64,000 nucleotides of DNA from Oceanobacillus sp. FSL K6-2867 (GTDB lineage Bacteria; Bacillota; Bacilli; Bacillales; Amphibacillaceae): positions 1,550,001-1,614,000 of the forward strand of contig NZ_CP150144.1 of NCBI RefSeq assembly GCF_037963145.1, in the 5' to 3' direction. Of this stretch, positions 24,953 through 32,920 are shown piece by piece. The translations under genes and the position numbers were made by a program. Below the pieces are notes generated by a model. It ran no database searches. It was not told the origin of the DNA and was given only the letters and a program-made list of their open reading frames with translations. The stretch's first letter is position 1. The number at the start of each line of letters is the position of its first letter.

Positions 24953-25984
24953 TTATATTTTTCGATACTTACGGAGCGTCAAGCCATTTAATAGCATAAA
25001 TAGCAGTGAAAAGCCAAACAGAATAATTAAATTTAAATATATTTCATTCCAGCCATGTCCCCTCACCATAACGTCCCGCAGAGCATCTGCTGCATAATAA
25101 AGGGGTGTAAACGGACCAACCCAGCTTAGCCAATCGGAAATTGTTTCTAAATTAAAAAGACCGGAAAAGAATATTTGCGGAATAACAACAATCGGAATAA
25201 ATTGAATCATTTGCAATTCATTGTTCGCAAATGAAGAAATGAGTATCCCTAATGTTAGTGCTGTGAGTGCAAGTGATAATGTAATTAAAAGCACATAAAT
25301 AAATGCTCCTACCATCATCATATCCAGTACATAAATAGCATACCATGCAATAATTGCTGATTGAATAATCGTGAAGATTCCAAATCCAAGAACATACCCC
25401 ATTACAATCTCCCATTTACGCAATGGTGTAGATAGCAGCCGCTCCAGCGTACCTGTTGTCCGCTCCCGAATAAACGAAACGCCAGCAATAATAAAGACAA
25501 AGAAAAACACAAAAAATCCGAGCAGTACTGGGCCAAAATAATCGAATGAACCCATATCACTTGAGCCGTATAAATAATCAATTTCATGTTGTGCATCACC
25601 TTCACTCTGCTTCAGTGAATCAAATGCTGATTGGATCCATCTCAATGTTGCACTATTCACACTTGGGTCACTACCTTCAAGAAAGACAGCTGGAGTAGTG
25701 GCATCATCAAGTAAAATATAACCATCAATTTCCTCAGAGTGGACAGCTTGCTGCGCATCATTTTCATTCGTGTATATGGTTACTTCAGCATCTGTCGCAT
25801 CAATTTGGTCAACAATAGCTTCAGGAATTTCTACTAATCCCACTTTCGGTACATAGTCATCTCCATTAAAAACCAAGTGAAGCATAGTCAGGACTAAAAT
25901 CGGCGCAAAGATAAGCAATCCCAATGTCCGCTTATCCCGTATGAGCTGCTGTAAAATCCTTTTCGTTAATGCAATTACTCTCAT
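24953..25984 (-). CDS. ABC-2 type transporter permease (YhfE/NatB-like exporter)
   Basis: 343 residues: TM1 (about 20-38), a large extracytoplasmic domain of about 130 residues (VPKVGLVEIPEAIVDQ start), then five more membrane segments from about 175 onward, with FIRERTTGTLERLLSTPLRKWEI after TM2, the coupling-helix signature of this family. The start overlaps the ATPase stop by 4 bases. It forms a drug- or lipid-type exporter with the ATPase encoded upstream; TetR follows. Confidence 0.92.
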   Translation of the reverse strand: MRVIALTKRILQQLIRDKRTLGLLIFAPILVLTMLHLVFNGDDYVPKVGLVEIPEAIVDQIDATDAEVTIYTNENDAQQAVHSEEIDGYILLDDATTPAVFLEGSDPSVNSATLRWIQSAFDSLKQSEGDAQHEIDYLYGSSDMGSFDYFGPVLLGFFVFFFVFIIAGVSFIRERTTGTLERLLSTPLRKWEIVMGYVLGFGIFTIIQSAIIAWYAIYVLDMMMVGAFIYVLLITLSLALTALTLGILISSFANNELQMIQFIPIVVIPQIFFSGLFNLETISDWLSWVGPFTPLYYAADALRDVMVRGHGWNEIYLNLIILFGFSLLFMLLNGLTLRKYRKI

Positions 25985-26712
25985 GATGTCGCACCTCCAT
26001 AAACAAGAAATGCTTGTTCTATCGTTTCTGTATTTGTCTCATTTCGCAATGATTCTGGCGTGCCGACAGCAATCATTGCTCCATCTCGCATAAGTCCCAG
26101 CCGGTCACATTTTTCCGCTTCATCCATCACATGGGTTGTAACGATTATTGTTGTCCCTTTCTTATTCAAGTCATAAAAAGCATCCCAAATACTCTTTCGT
26201 AAAACAGGATCAATTCCTACTGTTGGCTCATCCAGAATAAGAATTTCTGGCTCATGAAGAAGTGCAATCGCCAGTGACAGCCTTCTTTTCATTCCACCAG
26301 AATAATTGGATACGAGCTTATTTAAATGATCTGATAAGTCAACAAGCTGCATCACTTCCTTAATTCTTTCCTTTTTCTTTTTGCCTTTTAACCCATATAA
26401 GCTTGCAAAGAACTGTAAATTTTCATTTGCTGACAGGTCTTCGTAAAGCGCGTCCGATTGAGCCATATACCCAATTCGCTCCATTAATTTGAGGGTTGGC
26501 ATTTTTTCTTCAAAGATATAATTATCCCCTGACGTTGGAATATCCAGTCCAGCTAATTCTTTTACTAAAGTTGATTTTCCAGCACCAGACGGACCTAAAA
26601 GTCCAAAAATCTCACCTTTTTCAATTTCAAGATTGATATCCTTTAACACCACATGCTTACCAAACTTCTTATACACATGTTGAATCGAAATACATGATTT
26701 TCGTTTACTCAT
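25981..26712 (-). CDS. ABC transporter ATP-binding protein
   Basis: 243 residues from ATG 26712 (GAGGTG 6 bases upstream); a GTG at 26721 also opens the frame but lacks spacing. Motifs: Walker A GPSGAGKST (about residues 40-48), Q-loop MAQSDALYEDLS, signature YSGGMKRRL (about 137-145), Walker B ILILDEPTVGID (about 157-168), switch TTHVMDE (about 191-197). First gene of the ATPase-permease-TetR operon. Confidence 0.92.
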   Translation of the reverse strand: MSKRKSCISIQHVYKKFGKHVVLKDINLEIEKGEIFGLLGPSGAGKSTLVKELAGLDIPTSGDNYIFEEKMPTLKLMERIGYMAQSDALYEDLSANENLQFFASLYGLKGKKKKERIKEVMQLVDLSDHLNKLVSNYSGGMKRRLSLAIALLHEPEILILDEPTVGIDPVLRKSIWDAFYDLNKKGTTIIVTTHVMDEAEKCDRLGLMRDGAMIAVGTPESLRNETNTETIEQAFLVYGGATS

Positions 26713-26730
26713 CCATTTCACCTCGCCTAT

Positions 26731-26760
26731 ATTATAAGTGAGTGATTACTCACTTATAAT
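26731..26760. promoter_or_regulatory. perfect 30-bp palindromic operator, likely TetR site
   Basis: ATTATAAGTGAGT and ACTCACTTATAAT are exact reverse complements around GATT. It lies between promoter and start of the ATPase gene. A degenerate copy of the core (GAGCAATCATT) lies near 26799. The TetR protein of this operon is the natural ligand. Confidence 0.85.
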
Positions 26761-26786
26761 ATACAGCAACATATCATTCATGTAAA
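26758..26786 (-). promoter_or_regulatory. promoter of the ABC-TetR operon
   Basis: On the minus strand TTTACA, 17 bases, TATATT. The -10 box overlaps the edge of the palindrome, so a bound repressor would block RNA polymerase. Confidence 0.65.
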
Positions 26787-26820
26787 GATAGTAGATAGTG
26801 AGCAATCATTAAAAACCATA

Positions 26821-26870
26821 AAAAAATAAGCCCCACTCTGAATCCCTCAGAATAAAAGCTTATTTTTTCC
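26821..26870 (-). terminator. terminator after the MFS pump gene
   Basis: AAAAATAAGC pairs with GCTTATTTTT, with an inner TCTGA/TCAGA stem. T-runs on both strands. Confidence 0.85.
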
Positions 26871-26879
26871 TTCAACTTA

Positions 26880-28367
26880 TTAATTCTCTTTAACTGGCTC
26901 CTCTTCCGATTCCTTCGGGGCAGCACGATAAACGAAAAATGCCATGATTACAGCAATAATGGATATTGCAAAAGCAATAAAATAAACAAGCTCTACACCA
27001 GCTACCATTGCTTCTCTGATTGTATCAGGATTTGCAGGATTGCTTACATTTTGCAAGAAACCATTTTGTCTTGCATTCATAATGCTGATAAAAACAGATA
27101 CCCCAATTGCACCTGCAACAGGCTGCAATGTTGTCATTACTGCAGTACCGTGTGGGTATAAGTGCTTTGGAAGCTGGTTTAGCCCATTTGTCTCAGCAGG
27201 CATCATTATTGCAGAAACAGATAACATAAGTAATATGTAACCGACAATAATTACCCATACAGGTGTGTTTAAATCTAATCTGCTCATCATAAACATTGTT
27301 CCACATAAAACAAGTGTTGCCGGAATCATTAATACACGCGGACCAAATTTATCGAAAAGTCCACCCATCACTGGTGACATTGCACCATTCAGAATACTGC
27401 CTGGAAGAAGAACTAACCCTGCTGAAGCAGCTGTTAACGCTAGGGGGCCTTGCATGTAAATTGGTAAAATAATCTCTGAAGCAAACATAGCCATAATAAT
27501 GATTAAGAACATTAATATCCCATGCGTATACATTGGATAACGAAATACACGCAAATCAATCAATGGCTCTTCCAGCTTCAATTGTCTCCAAGTAAACAGT
27601 GCCGCTGCAATAAAGCCAATTATAATCACTGTATATACTTTAGGATCTAAAAAACCAGCTTCACTTTCCCCAGCGGAACTAAACCCATAGACGATTGCGC
27701 CGAATCCGATTGTTGAAAATACAAGAGATATGATATCTATTTTCGGCTTTGTCACTTCCGATACATTCACCAAGTATTTAGATGCAAATGCAATCGAAAA
27801 AAGCGCAAAAGGAATTACGGAAATAAATAAAAACCGCCATCCCAAATATTCAACAATTACTCCAGATAAGGTTGGTCCAATTGCCGGTGCAAACATGATT
27901 ACTAGACCAACTAGTCCCATCACCTTCCCTCTTCGGTGCGGCGGGAAAATTAACAGGAACACATTAAATATAATCGGCATCAAGAGTCCTGTACCAACTG
28001 CTTGAATCAGTCGTCCTACAAGCAATATTGGAAAGTTCGGAGCAAGCGCGCTTATTGTGCTTCCGATTGTAAAAATGATCATTGTACTTAAAAATAGCTG
28101 ACGTGTTGTAAACCATTGCATTAATACAGCTGATGCAGGAATAATAATTCCCATAACTAGCATAAATCCTGTTGCCATCCACTGCACAGTTGTTAGGGTT
28201 ACACCAAATTCAGCCATCAATGTTGTTAACGCTATATTTAATAAAGTTTCATTTAATATTGCAAAGAAAGCTCCAATAATTAACGAAAGCATAATTGGCA
28301 TAACCTTCACATTAGGATTATCAGCAAGATATTCATATTTTTCTTGTTGATTGTTGTGATCCGCCAT
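26880..28367 (-). CDS. multidrug MFS transporter, DHA2 (EmrB/QacA) family
   Basis: 495 residues with 14 predicted membrane segments, as in DHA2 pumps. Motif A/B regions are seen: FATRQLFLST-like loop (WFTTRQLFLSTMIIF), LLVGRLIQAVGTGLLMPI (about 116-133) and motif C GLVIMFAPAIGPTLSGVI (about 152-169). It is a proton-driven drug exporter. ATG follows AAAGGAG. It is transcribed toward the TetR-ABC operon but ended by its own terminator, so two efflux units sit side by side. Confidence 0.92.
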   Translation of the reverse strand: MADHNNQQEKYEYLADNPNVKVMPIMLSLIIGAFFAILNETLLNIALTTLMAEFGVTLTTVQWMATGFMLVMGIIIPASAVLMQWFTTRQLFLSTMIIFTIGSTISALAPNFPILLVGRLIQAVGTGLLMPIIFNVFLLIFPPHRRGKVMGLVGLVIMFAPAIGPTLSGVIVEYLGWRFLFISVIPFALFSIAFASKYLVNVSEVTKPKIDIISLVFSTIGFGAIVYGFSSAGESEAGFLDPKVYTVIIIGFIAAALFTWRQLKLEEPLIDLRVFRYPMYTHGILMFLIIIMAMFASEIILPIYMQGPLALTAASAGLVLLPGSILNGAMSPVMGGLFDKFGPRVLMIPATLVLCGTMFMMSRLDLNTPVWVIIVGYILLMLSVSAIMMPAETNGLNQLPKHLYPHGTAVMTTLQPVAGAIGVSVFISIMNARQNGFLQNVSNPANPDTIREAMVAGVELVYFIAFAISIIAVIMAFFVYRAAPKESEEEPVKEN

Positions 28368-28711
28368 AGAAAAACTCCTTTACTAATTTTTTTGCTCATA
28401 CCTGTTTATAATTACAGAATCAGCCTGGTTATTCTGGCCTGATCTGTTGTTTGCTTTATCCACTGCCTCTTGACAACCTTTTAATATTACCATTGTTGTT
28501 TTATCATGACAAGCAATTTTTAAGTATAATTTTATGGATTAAAAACAGAGCAAACAGTTCATTTTTATAGTGTTGTATAGCAGCAACTATTTATTCCTTC
28601 TGAATAAACGAATAAGCCGCCCAATCTTATGAAATCAATCCCACATTAGACGAATTCCCCATATAGTAAAGGGAGCAATTTTTTATGAGTAGAAAAGGGA
28701 GGAAAGAATAG
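28368..28711. other. divergent intergenic region, 344 bp
   Basis: Separates the MFS pump and the collagen-like gene, so promoters for both strands lie here. A hairpin of CAG-ATCAG/CTGAT-CTG with one bulged A lies at 28415-28448, near the pump start. No frame with a ribosome site was found. Confidence 0.5.
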
Positions 28712-29260
28712 ATGAATTATCATAATAATCCATATCAGCCACCGCAAGATGAGGATGAAAGACAGTTTAATCTTCCGGGGAATATACTTGGTCAGATTTT
28801 TGGCCCTGGATCTGGTGGTGGTCCAGGTGGCCCCGGAGGGTTTCCCGGCGGATTTCCTGGAGGTCCTGGAGGTCCCGGTGGTTTTCCTGGGGGACCAGGC
28901 GGCCCTGGAGGTCCTGGAGGATTTCCTGGTGGTGGCCCCGGTGGTTTTCCCGGGGGACCAGGCGGCCCTGGAGGTCCTGGAGGATTCCCTGGTGGTGGCG
29001 GACAACAGGCCGGACCACCCAATTCTCCACCTCCGAATTTCACACCTGAACAATCACAGTTCCAAACATTCGCGGTTGATCCAGGCGGCATCCGCGGCTG
29101 TTTATTCCGGTTCACCTATATTTGGTTAAGAAGAGACGCTTTTTGGTTCTTCCCAACATTTGTTGGCAGAAATTCAATTGCCGGATTCAGATGGACCGGT
29201 TTCAGATGGGTGTATTTCGGTATTGACCTCAATCAAATTCAATCTTTTCAATGTTACTAG
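28712..29260 (+). CDS. collagen-like Gly/Pro-repeat protein with conserved aromatic C-terminus
   Basis: 182 residues; ATG follows GGGAGGAAAG. Residues 1-31 are polar (NNPYQPPQDEDERQFNLPG). Residues 32-97 are Gly/Pro/Phe repeats such as GGFPGGPGGPGG, including a 21-residue unit encoded twice. Residues 98-120 are Pro/Gln rich. The last 60 residues are non-repetitive, with RGCLFRFTYIWLRRDAFWFF and GFRWTGFRWVYFG, rich in Trp, Phe and Arg. No signal peptide or membrane helix is seen. The Gly-X-Y phase is irregular, so a true collagen triple helix is doubtful. Possibly a spore-coat or surface filament protein (inference). Confidence 0.75.
   Translation: MNYHNNPYQPPQDEDERQFNLPGNILGQIFGPGSGGGPGGPGGFPGGFPGGPGGPGGFPGGPGGPGGPGGFPGGGPGGFPGGPGGPGGPGGFPGGGGQQAGPPNSPPPNFTPEQSQFQTFAVDPGGIRGCLFRFTYIWLRRDAFWFFPTFVGRNSIAGFRWTGFRWVYFGIDLNQIQSFQCY
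28877..29001 (+). repeat. 63-bp internal duplication in the collagen-like gene
   Basis: Two near-identical 63-base units begin at 28877 and 28940 (GGTGGTTTTC), differing by a few third-position changes. The block is far richer in G+C than its surroundings. Confidence 0.85.
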
Positions 29261-29265
29261 TCACA

Positions 29266-29294
29266 AAGACCGCTTATCCTCAGCGGTCTTTTCC
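29266..29294 (+). terminator. terminator after the collagen-like gene
   Basis: AAGACCGCT and AGCGGTCTT pair, followed by TTCCTTC. Confidence 0.85.
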
Positions 29295-29372
29295 TTCTTC
29301 ATTCTTTTACTTATTAAAAAACATAAACCATATCCCTACTTCATTCATATTTTAAATAAAGGAGGGATGATG

Positions 29373-29576
29373 ATGAATCAACTTGCTTTACTTTTTCTTA
29401 CAGCAATCCTGGCTGGTTTTGGATTAATTGTTGTAACGACGTTAGCGTCTTCATTTATTACTTCGACAACAATCGTCAATTTCTTGATTGCTGTAGGAGC
29501 AATTGCTGTCATCGTATTTGCCTTTGCAATTCTCTATATTTCCATTAAAGCTTTATTCCAGAAAAACTGGAGGTAG
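29373..29576 (+). CDS. small two-helix membrane protein
   Basis: 67 residues. Three ATG codons stand in a row (29367, 29370, 29373); the third has the best spacing, 6 bases, from AAAGGAGGG. The protein is almost wholly hydrophobic: helix 1 about residues 5-28, helix 2 about 35-60, then a short basic end ALFQKNWR. No family is recognised. It sits alone between the collagen-like gene and tcyP. Confidence 0.65.
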   Translation: MNQLALLFLTAILAGFGLIVVTTLASSFITSTTIVNFLIAVGAIAVIVFAFAILYISIKALFQKNWR

Positions 29577-29584
29577 CTCAGCAT

Positions 29585-29612
29585 AGTGGGTAAGCTTGAT
29601 TGCTTGCTCACT
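29585..29612 (+). other. hairpin after the small membrane gene
   Basis: AGTGGGTAAGC and GCTTGCTCACT pair over 11 positions (two G-U pairs). No T-run follows, so a processing or stability element is as likely as a terminator. Confidence 0.5.
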
Positions 29613-29704
29613 ACATAGTTAAATGGAGTATGCTAATGTATGATAAACCCACTATAAATTAATTTCTTGACACTTCTCTTAAACGAGTGTATCTTAATTA
29701 AGTC

Positions 29705-29751
29705 ATACTAATATTATCGGAATAATAAACAAGCATAATATTAGTATTTTT
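29705..29751 (+). promoter_or_regulatory. 13-bp inverted repeat in the tcyP leader (attenuator or operator)
   Basis: ATACTAATATTAT and ATAATATTAGTAT are exact reverse complements 17 bases apart. TTTTTG follows, as in a terminator, yet it lies 50 bases before the tcyP start. The loop contains ATCGGAATAAT, which resembles sites of the cysteine regulator CymR (weak). Confidence 0.55.
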
Positions 29752-29801
29752 GTATAGTTTTATTCACAAACAAGAAAATACCAATAAGGAGGTTTATCAA
29801 A

Positions 29802-31196
29802 ATGGACTCTATTTATATTCTATTAAATATAGTTGTGCTGCTGGCACTTATCGGTTTATTAATATGGATGCAGAAAAAGCATTTTTCTTTTACAAAGCGC
29901 GTATTCACTGGTTTAGGGGCAGGAATCGTGCTCGGGGCAGTATTACAATTAATATATGGTGCTGGCTCCGAAGTTTTGACAGAAACAACGGAATGGTACA
30001 ATATTGTTGGGCGAGGCTATATTAGTTTCCTCATGATGATTGTAGTGCCAATTGTTATGGTTTCCATCATTCAATCCATTATTAACTTGGAAAGGACCGC
30101 AGAACTTGGTAAGATGTCTGCGTGGATTATCGGAATCCTGATCTCTACTACAATGGTTGCCGCTTTAATCGGAATTGGAACAGCAGTCGTGTTTGACCTG
30201 AATGCTGATCAAATTGAAATGGGGCAAGCAGAGTCAGAGCGTGCCACATCGTTAGAAGCACAGTTAGGGGATGTACAAGAGCAATCGGCCCCACAACGAA
30301 TTCTAAATTTCATTCCATCTAATATTTTCTTGGACATGACAGGCGAAAGACCAACATCCGTTATTGCTATTGTTATTTTCTCTATTATTGTCGGGATTGC
30401 AGTACTGGGTGTTCGCAGAAAAAATCCGGAACAAGCAGAGATGTTCACGAAGATGGTTAATGCTGTCTATGCCGTTGTCATGCGTATCGTAACATTAGTA
30501 TTACGCTTAACTCCATTCGGGGTATTAGCATTAATGGCAAATACAGTAGCAAGCACCAATTTTGCAGGTATCCTGGAGCTTGGTAAATTTGTTATTGCTT
30601 CCTATGTTGCATTGCTGACTATGTTTATTCTTCACTTAGTTTTAGTCGGCGTATTCGGCTTAAATCCGTTTACGTATTTAAGAAAAGCAATTCCAGTATT
30701 AGGCTTTGCATTTACATCACGCTCCAGCGCAGGAACAATTCCTTTGAATATTCAAGCACAAAGGAATTCACTTGGTGTTGAGCAAGGTGTTGCCAATATG
30801 TCAGCTTCATTTGGAGCAACAATGGGGCAAAATGGCTGTGCAGGAATCTATCCTGCCATGCTAGCTGTCATGATTGCGCCAACAATTGGAATAAATCCTC
30901 TTTCGCCAGGATTTATTATCCAACTGGTTCTCATTATCGGTATCAGCTCATTTGGTGTTGCTGGTGTTGGTGGTGGGGCAACTTTTGCCGCAATTATCGT
31001 TCTCTCTTCTATGGGAATGCCAGTCGCATTAGCTGGGCTGTTAATTTCAATCGAAGCATTTATCGATATGGGACGTACAGCTTTAAATGTTAATGGAAGT
31101 ATGGTTTCCGGAACATTAACATCACGTATATTAAAGAATTTAAACCTGAAAACATTTAATGACAAAAATGCAATTGAAGAAAATACATCACTTTAA
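29802..31196 (+). CDS. tcyP: L-cystine symporter TcyP
   Basis: 464 residues, one more than I recall for B. subtilis TcyP, with ATG after AAGGAGG. DAACS fold: ISFLMMIVVPIVMVSIIQSI (about residues 68-87), serine-rich SRSSAGTIPLN (about 307-317), ASFGATMGQNGCAGIYPAML (about 331-350), and MGRTALNVNGSMVSG near 425. The GQNGC motif and overall length point to the cystine branch rather than glutamate. It imports cystine as a sulfur source. Confidence 0.92.
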   Translation: MDSIYILLNIVVLLALIGLLIWMQKKHFSFTKRVFTGLGAGIVLGAVLQLIYGAGSEVLTETTEWYNIVGRGYISFLMMIVVPIVMVSIIQSIINLERTAELGKMSAWIIGILISTTMVAALIGIGTAVVFDLNADQIEMGQAESERATSLEAQLGDVQEQSAPQRILNFIPSNIFLDMTGERPTSVIAIVIFSIIVGIAVLGVRRKNPEQAEMFTKMVNAVYAVVMRIVTLVLRLTPFGVLALMANTVASTNFAGILELGKFVIASYVALLTMFILHLVLVGVFGLNPFTYLRKAIPVLGFAFTSRSSAGTIPLNIQAQRNSLGVEQGVANMSASFGATMGQNGCAGIYPAMLAVMIAPTIGINPLSPGFIIQLVLIIGISSFGVAGVGGGATFAAIIVLSSMGMPVALAGLLISIEAFIDMGRTALNVNGSMVSGTLTSRILKNLNLKTFNDKNAIEENTSL

Positions 31197-31200
31197 TTTT

Positions 31201-31238
31201 AAAAGCCGCTCCGAGGTAATTTGGAGTGGCTTTTTTGC
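31201..31238 (+). terminator. terminator after tcyP
   Basis: AAAGCCGCTCC and GGAGTGGCTTT (one G-U) pair, followed by a T-run. Confidence 0.88.
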
Positions 31239-31441
31239 TTTATTAAAATGTTTTGCTTCAGCTAGATGACTCTATAATCTTATCAGATAATCCTTACCTA
31301 TCATTTTATGCACACTGATAAATAACAGAACCTCTCCAAACTTCAGATTCACATCACATTCTCATCTATTTCTAATCCCTTTCACATTGGTATCTTATAG
31401 AAGAATTATAGAATAGGTTTCAAGTAAGGAGGATGGAATAT

Positions 31442-32200
31442 ATGGCAATTGAAATTTTTAGAAGGAAAGAGCAAAAATATTTAATCACAATTGGACAATA
31501 TGAACAACTAATTCAGCAAATCTCACCTTATATGCGGCCTGATAAGTTTGGTGAGGATGGAAAGTACACTGTTACGAGCCTATACTTCGAAAGTGATGAC
31601 CACAAAATTTACTTCGAAACAAAGAACAAACTGAAGTATCGGCAAAAACTTCGTTTGCGAGTTTACGATAATATCGACATTCACGGAATTGCATTTTTCG
31701 AAGTGAAACAAAAACATAAAAAGGTTGTCAATAAAAGACGAATGCTTCTTTCATTGTCCGAAGCTTACCGCTATATTAACCGTCAGGAGTCTTGTATTGA
31801 TAATTATGAAGGATCGAATATACAAGTTTTGCGTGAAATTGATTATTTTCGTCATTTATATCGCTTAGAGCCTGAAATGGTTGTCAGCTATGATCGCCAT
31901 GCACTGCATTGCATAACAGACCCCGAGTTGCGGATTACTTTTGATTTTAATCTGAGATGCAGAAATGATGATCTTTACTTGGAGAATGGTTCATATGGAG
32001 CGAGTTTTATCGATTCCAATCTCGTTGTACTTGAAGTAAAAGTGAATGACAGTGTTCCACTGTGGCTTACTCGCATTTTGCAGCATTTCAATTGCGAACA
32101 AAGAAGTGCTTCAAAATTTTGCACCAGTCTGGAATTGCTAAAAAATCCAGCACTCCCAATTGGAGCAGCTAAAGAAAATGTTACAGTAGGAGGAATTTAA
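31442..32200 (+). CDS. VTC domain-containing protein (polyphosphate polymerase-like)
   Basis: 252 residues from ATG 31442 (AAGGAGG 9 bases upstream; the ATG at 31433 touches the ribosome site). The VTC tunnel domain fills the protein: RRKEQKYLIT at the start, YTVTSLYFESDD (about 41-52), KLRYRQKLRLRVYD-type basic strand (KYRQKLRLRVYDN, about 65-77), FFEVKQKHKKVVNKRR (about 85-100), and VLEVKVND near 200. In yeast this domain polymerises phosphate from ATP. It is followed 1 base later by a DUF4956 gene, its usual partner. Confidence 0.88.
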   Translation: MAIEIFRRKEQKYLITIGQYEQLIQQISPYMRPDKFGEDGKYTVTSLYFESDDHKIYFETKNKLKYRQKLRLRVYDNIDIHGIAFFEVKQKHKKVVNKRRMLLSLSEAYRYINRQESCIDNYEGSNIQVLREIDYFRHLYRLEPEMVVSYDRHALHCITDPELRITFDFNLRCRNDDLYLENGSYGASFIDSNLVVLEVKVNDSVPLWLTRILQHFNCEQRSASKFCTSLELLKNPALPIGAAKENVTVGGI

Positions 32201-32201
32201 G

Positions 32202-32870
32202 ATGGAAACATTATTTCAAATTAATGGTAATGAATCACCAATATTTATGAGTCTATTAGCGATGGCAATCGCTACAATCCTTAGTATTGTTATTACAAAG
32301 GTATACCAGCTAACATTTACCGGAGATCGCTACTCACAGAACTTTGTCCATACGATTATTATAATGAGTGTCGTTGTATCCGTTGTCATGAATGTTGTAA
32401 GCGGAAATGCTGGAGTGGCATTCGGATTATTTGCAGTATTTTCTTTAATTCGCTTTAGAAGTGCGGTTACAGATGCAAAGGATATCGCCTACATCTTCTT
32501 CGGATTATCGGTTGGCATGACGAGCGGCCTCTACCAATTTGATTTGGCGATTATGTTAACCTTTTTTGCCAGTATCATATTCTACTTGCTTTATAAATTC
32601 GAATATGGGAAAGGAAAAGATTCACAGATTTTAAAAGTGACTGTGCCAGAAAACTTAAACCACGAAAATCTATTGGATGATGTTTTTGAGCAATTCACAA
32701 TTAGTCATGCATTGCGCCAGGTTGAGACAACGAATCTTGGAACAATGATTATGTACACCTATGCCATCCGCAGTAAAAATGCAGTGAACGATAAAGACTT
32801 ACTCGATCGGATTCGTGAGAAAAATGCAAACCTTAAGGTTTCCCTAACATATATGGAAAATCAAGACTAA
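32202..32870 (+). CDS. DUF4956 membrane protein, partner of VTC protein
   Basis: 222 residues. Four membrane segments fill residues 15-145 (TIIIMSVVVSVVMNVVSGNAG; GLFAVFSLIRFRSAVTDAKDIAYIFFGLSVGM is the family core, quoted in pieces in the databases). A soluble C-terminal domain of about 75 residues follows (ILKVTVPENLNH to the end). VTC and DUF4956 genes form a conserved pair in many Firmicutes. A role in making or moving polyphosphate across the membrane is plausible by analogy with the yeast complex, but unproven. Confidence 0.88.
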   Translation: METLFQINGNESPIFMSLLAMAIATILSIVITKVYQLTFTGDRYSQNFVHTIIIMSVVVSVVMNVVSGNAGVAFGLFAVFSLIRFRSAVTDAKDIAYIFFGLSVGMTSGLYQFDLAIMLTFFASIIFYLLYKFEYGKGKDSQILKVTVPENLNHENLLDDVFEQFTISHALRQVETTNLGTMIMYTYAIRSKNAVNDKDLLDRIREKNANLKVSLTYMENQD

Positions 32871-32876
32871 GAATAA

Positions 32877-32918
32877 GGGCCATTTTGTTTCCTATACGGA
32901 AAGCTAAATGGCCCATTT
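32877..32918. terminator. bidirectional terminator between DUF4956 and BCCT genes
   Basis: GGGCCATTT and AAATGGCCC pair. Both genes end within 10 bases of it; the T content is modest. Confidence 0.7.
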
Positions 32919-32920
32919 CG

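Noticed and set aside
28646..29129. Several long open frames of 87-135 codons on both strands over the collagen-like gene
   Set aside because: They are by-products of the G+C-rich repeat; only the frame at 28712 has a ribosome site and a non-repetitive conserved-looking end.
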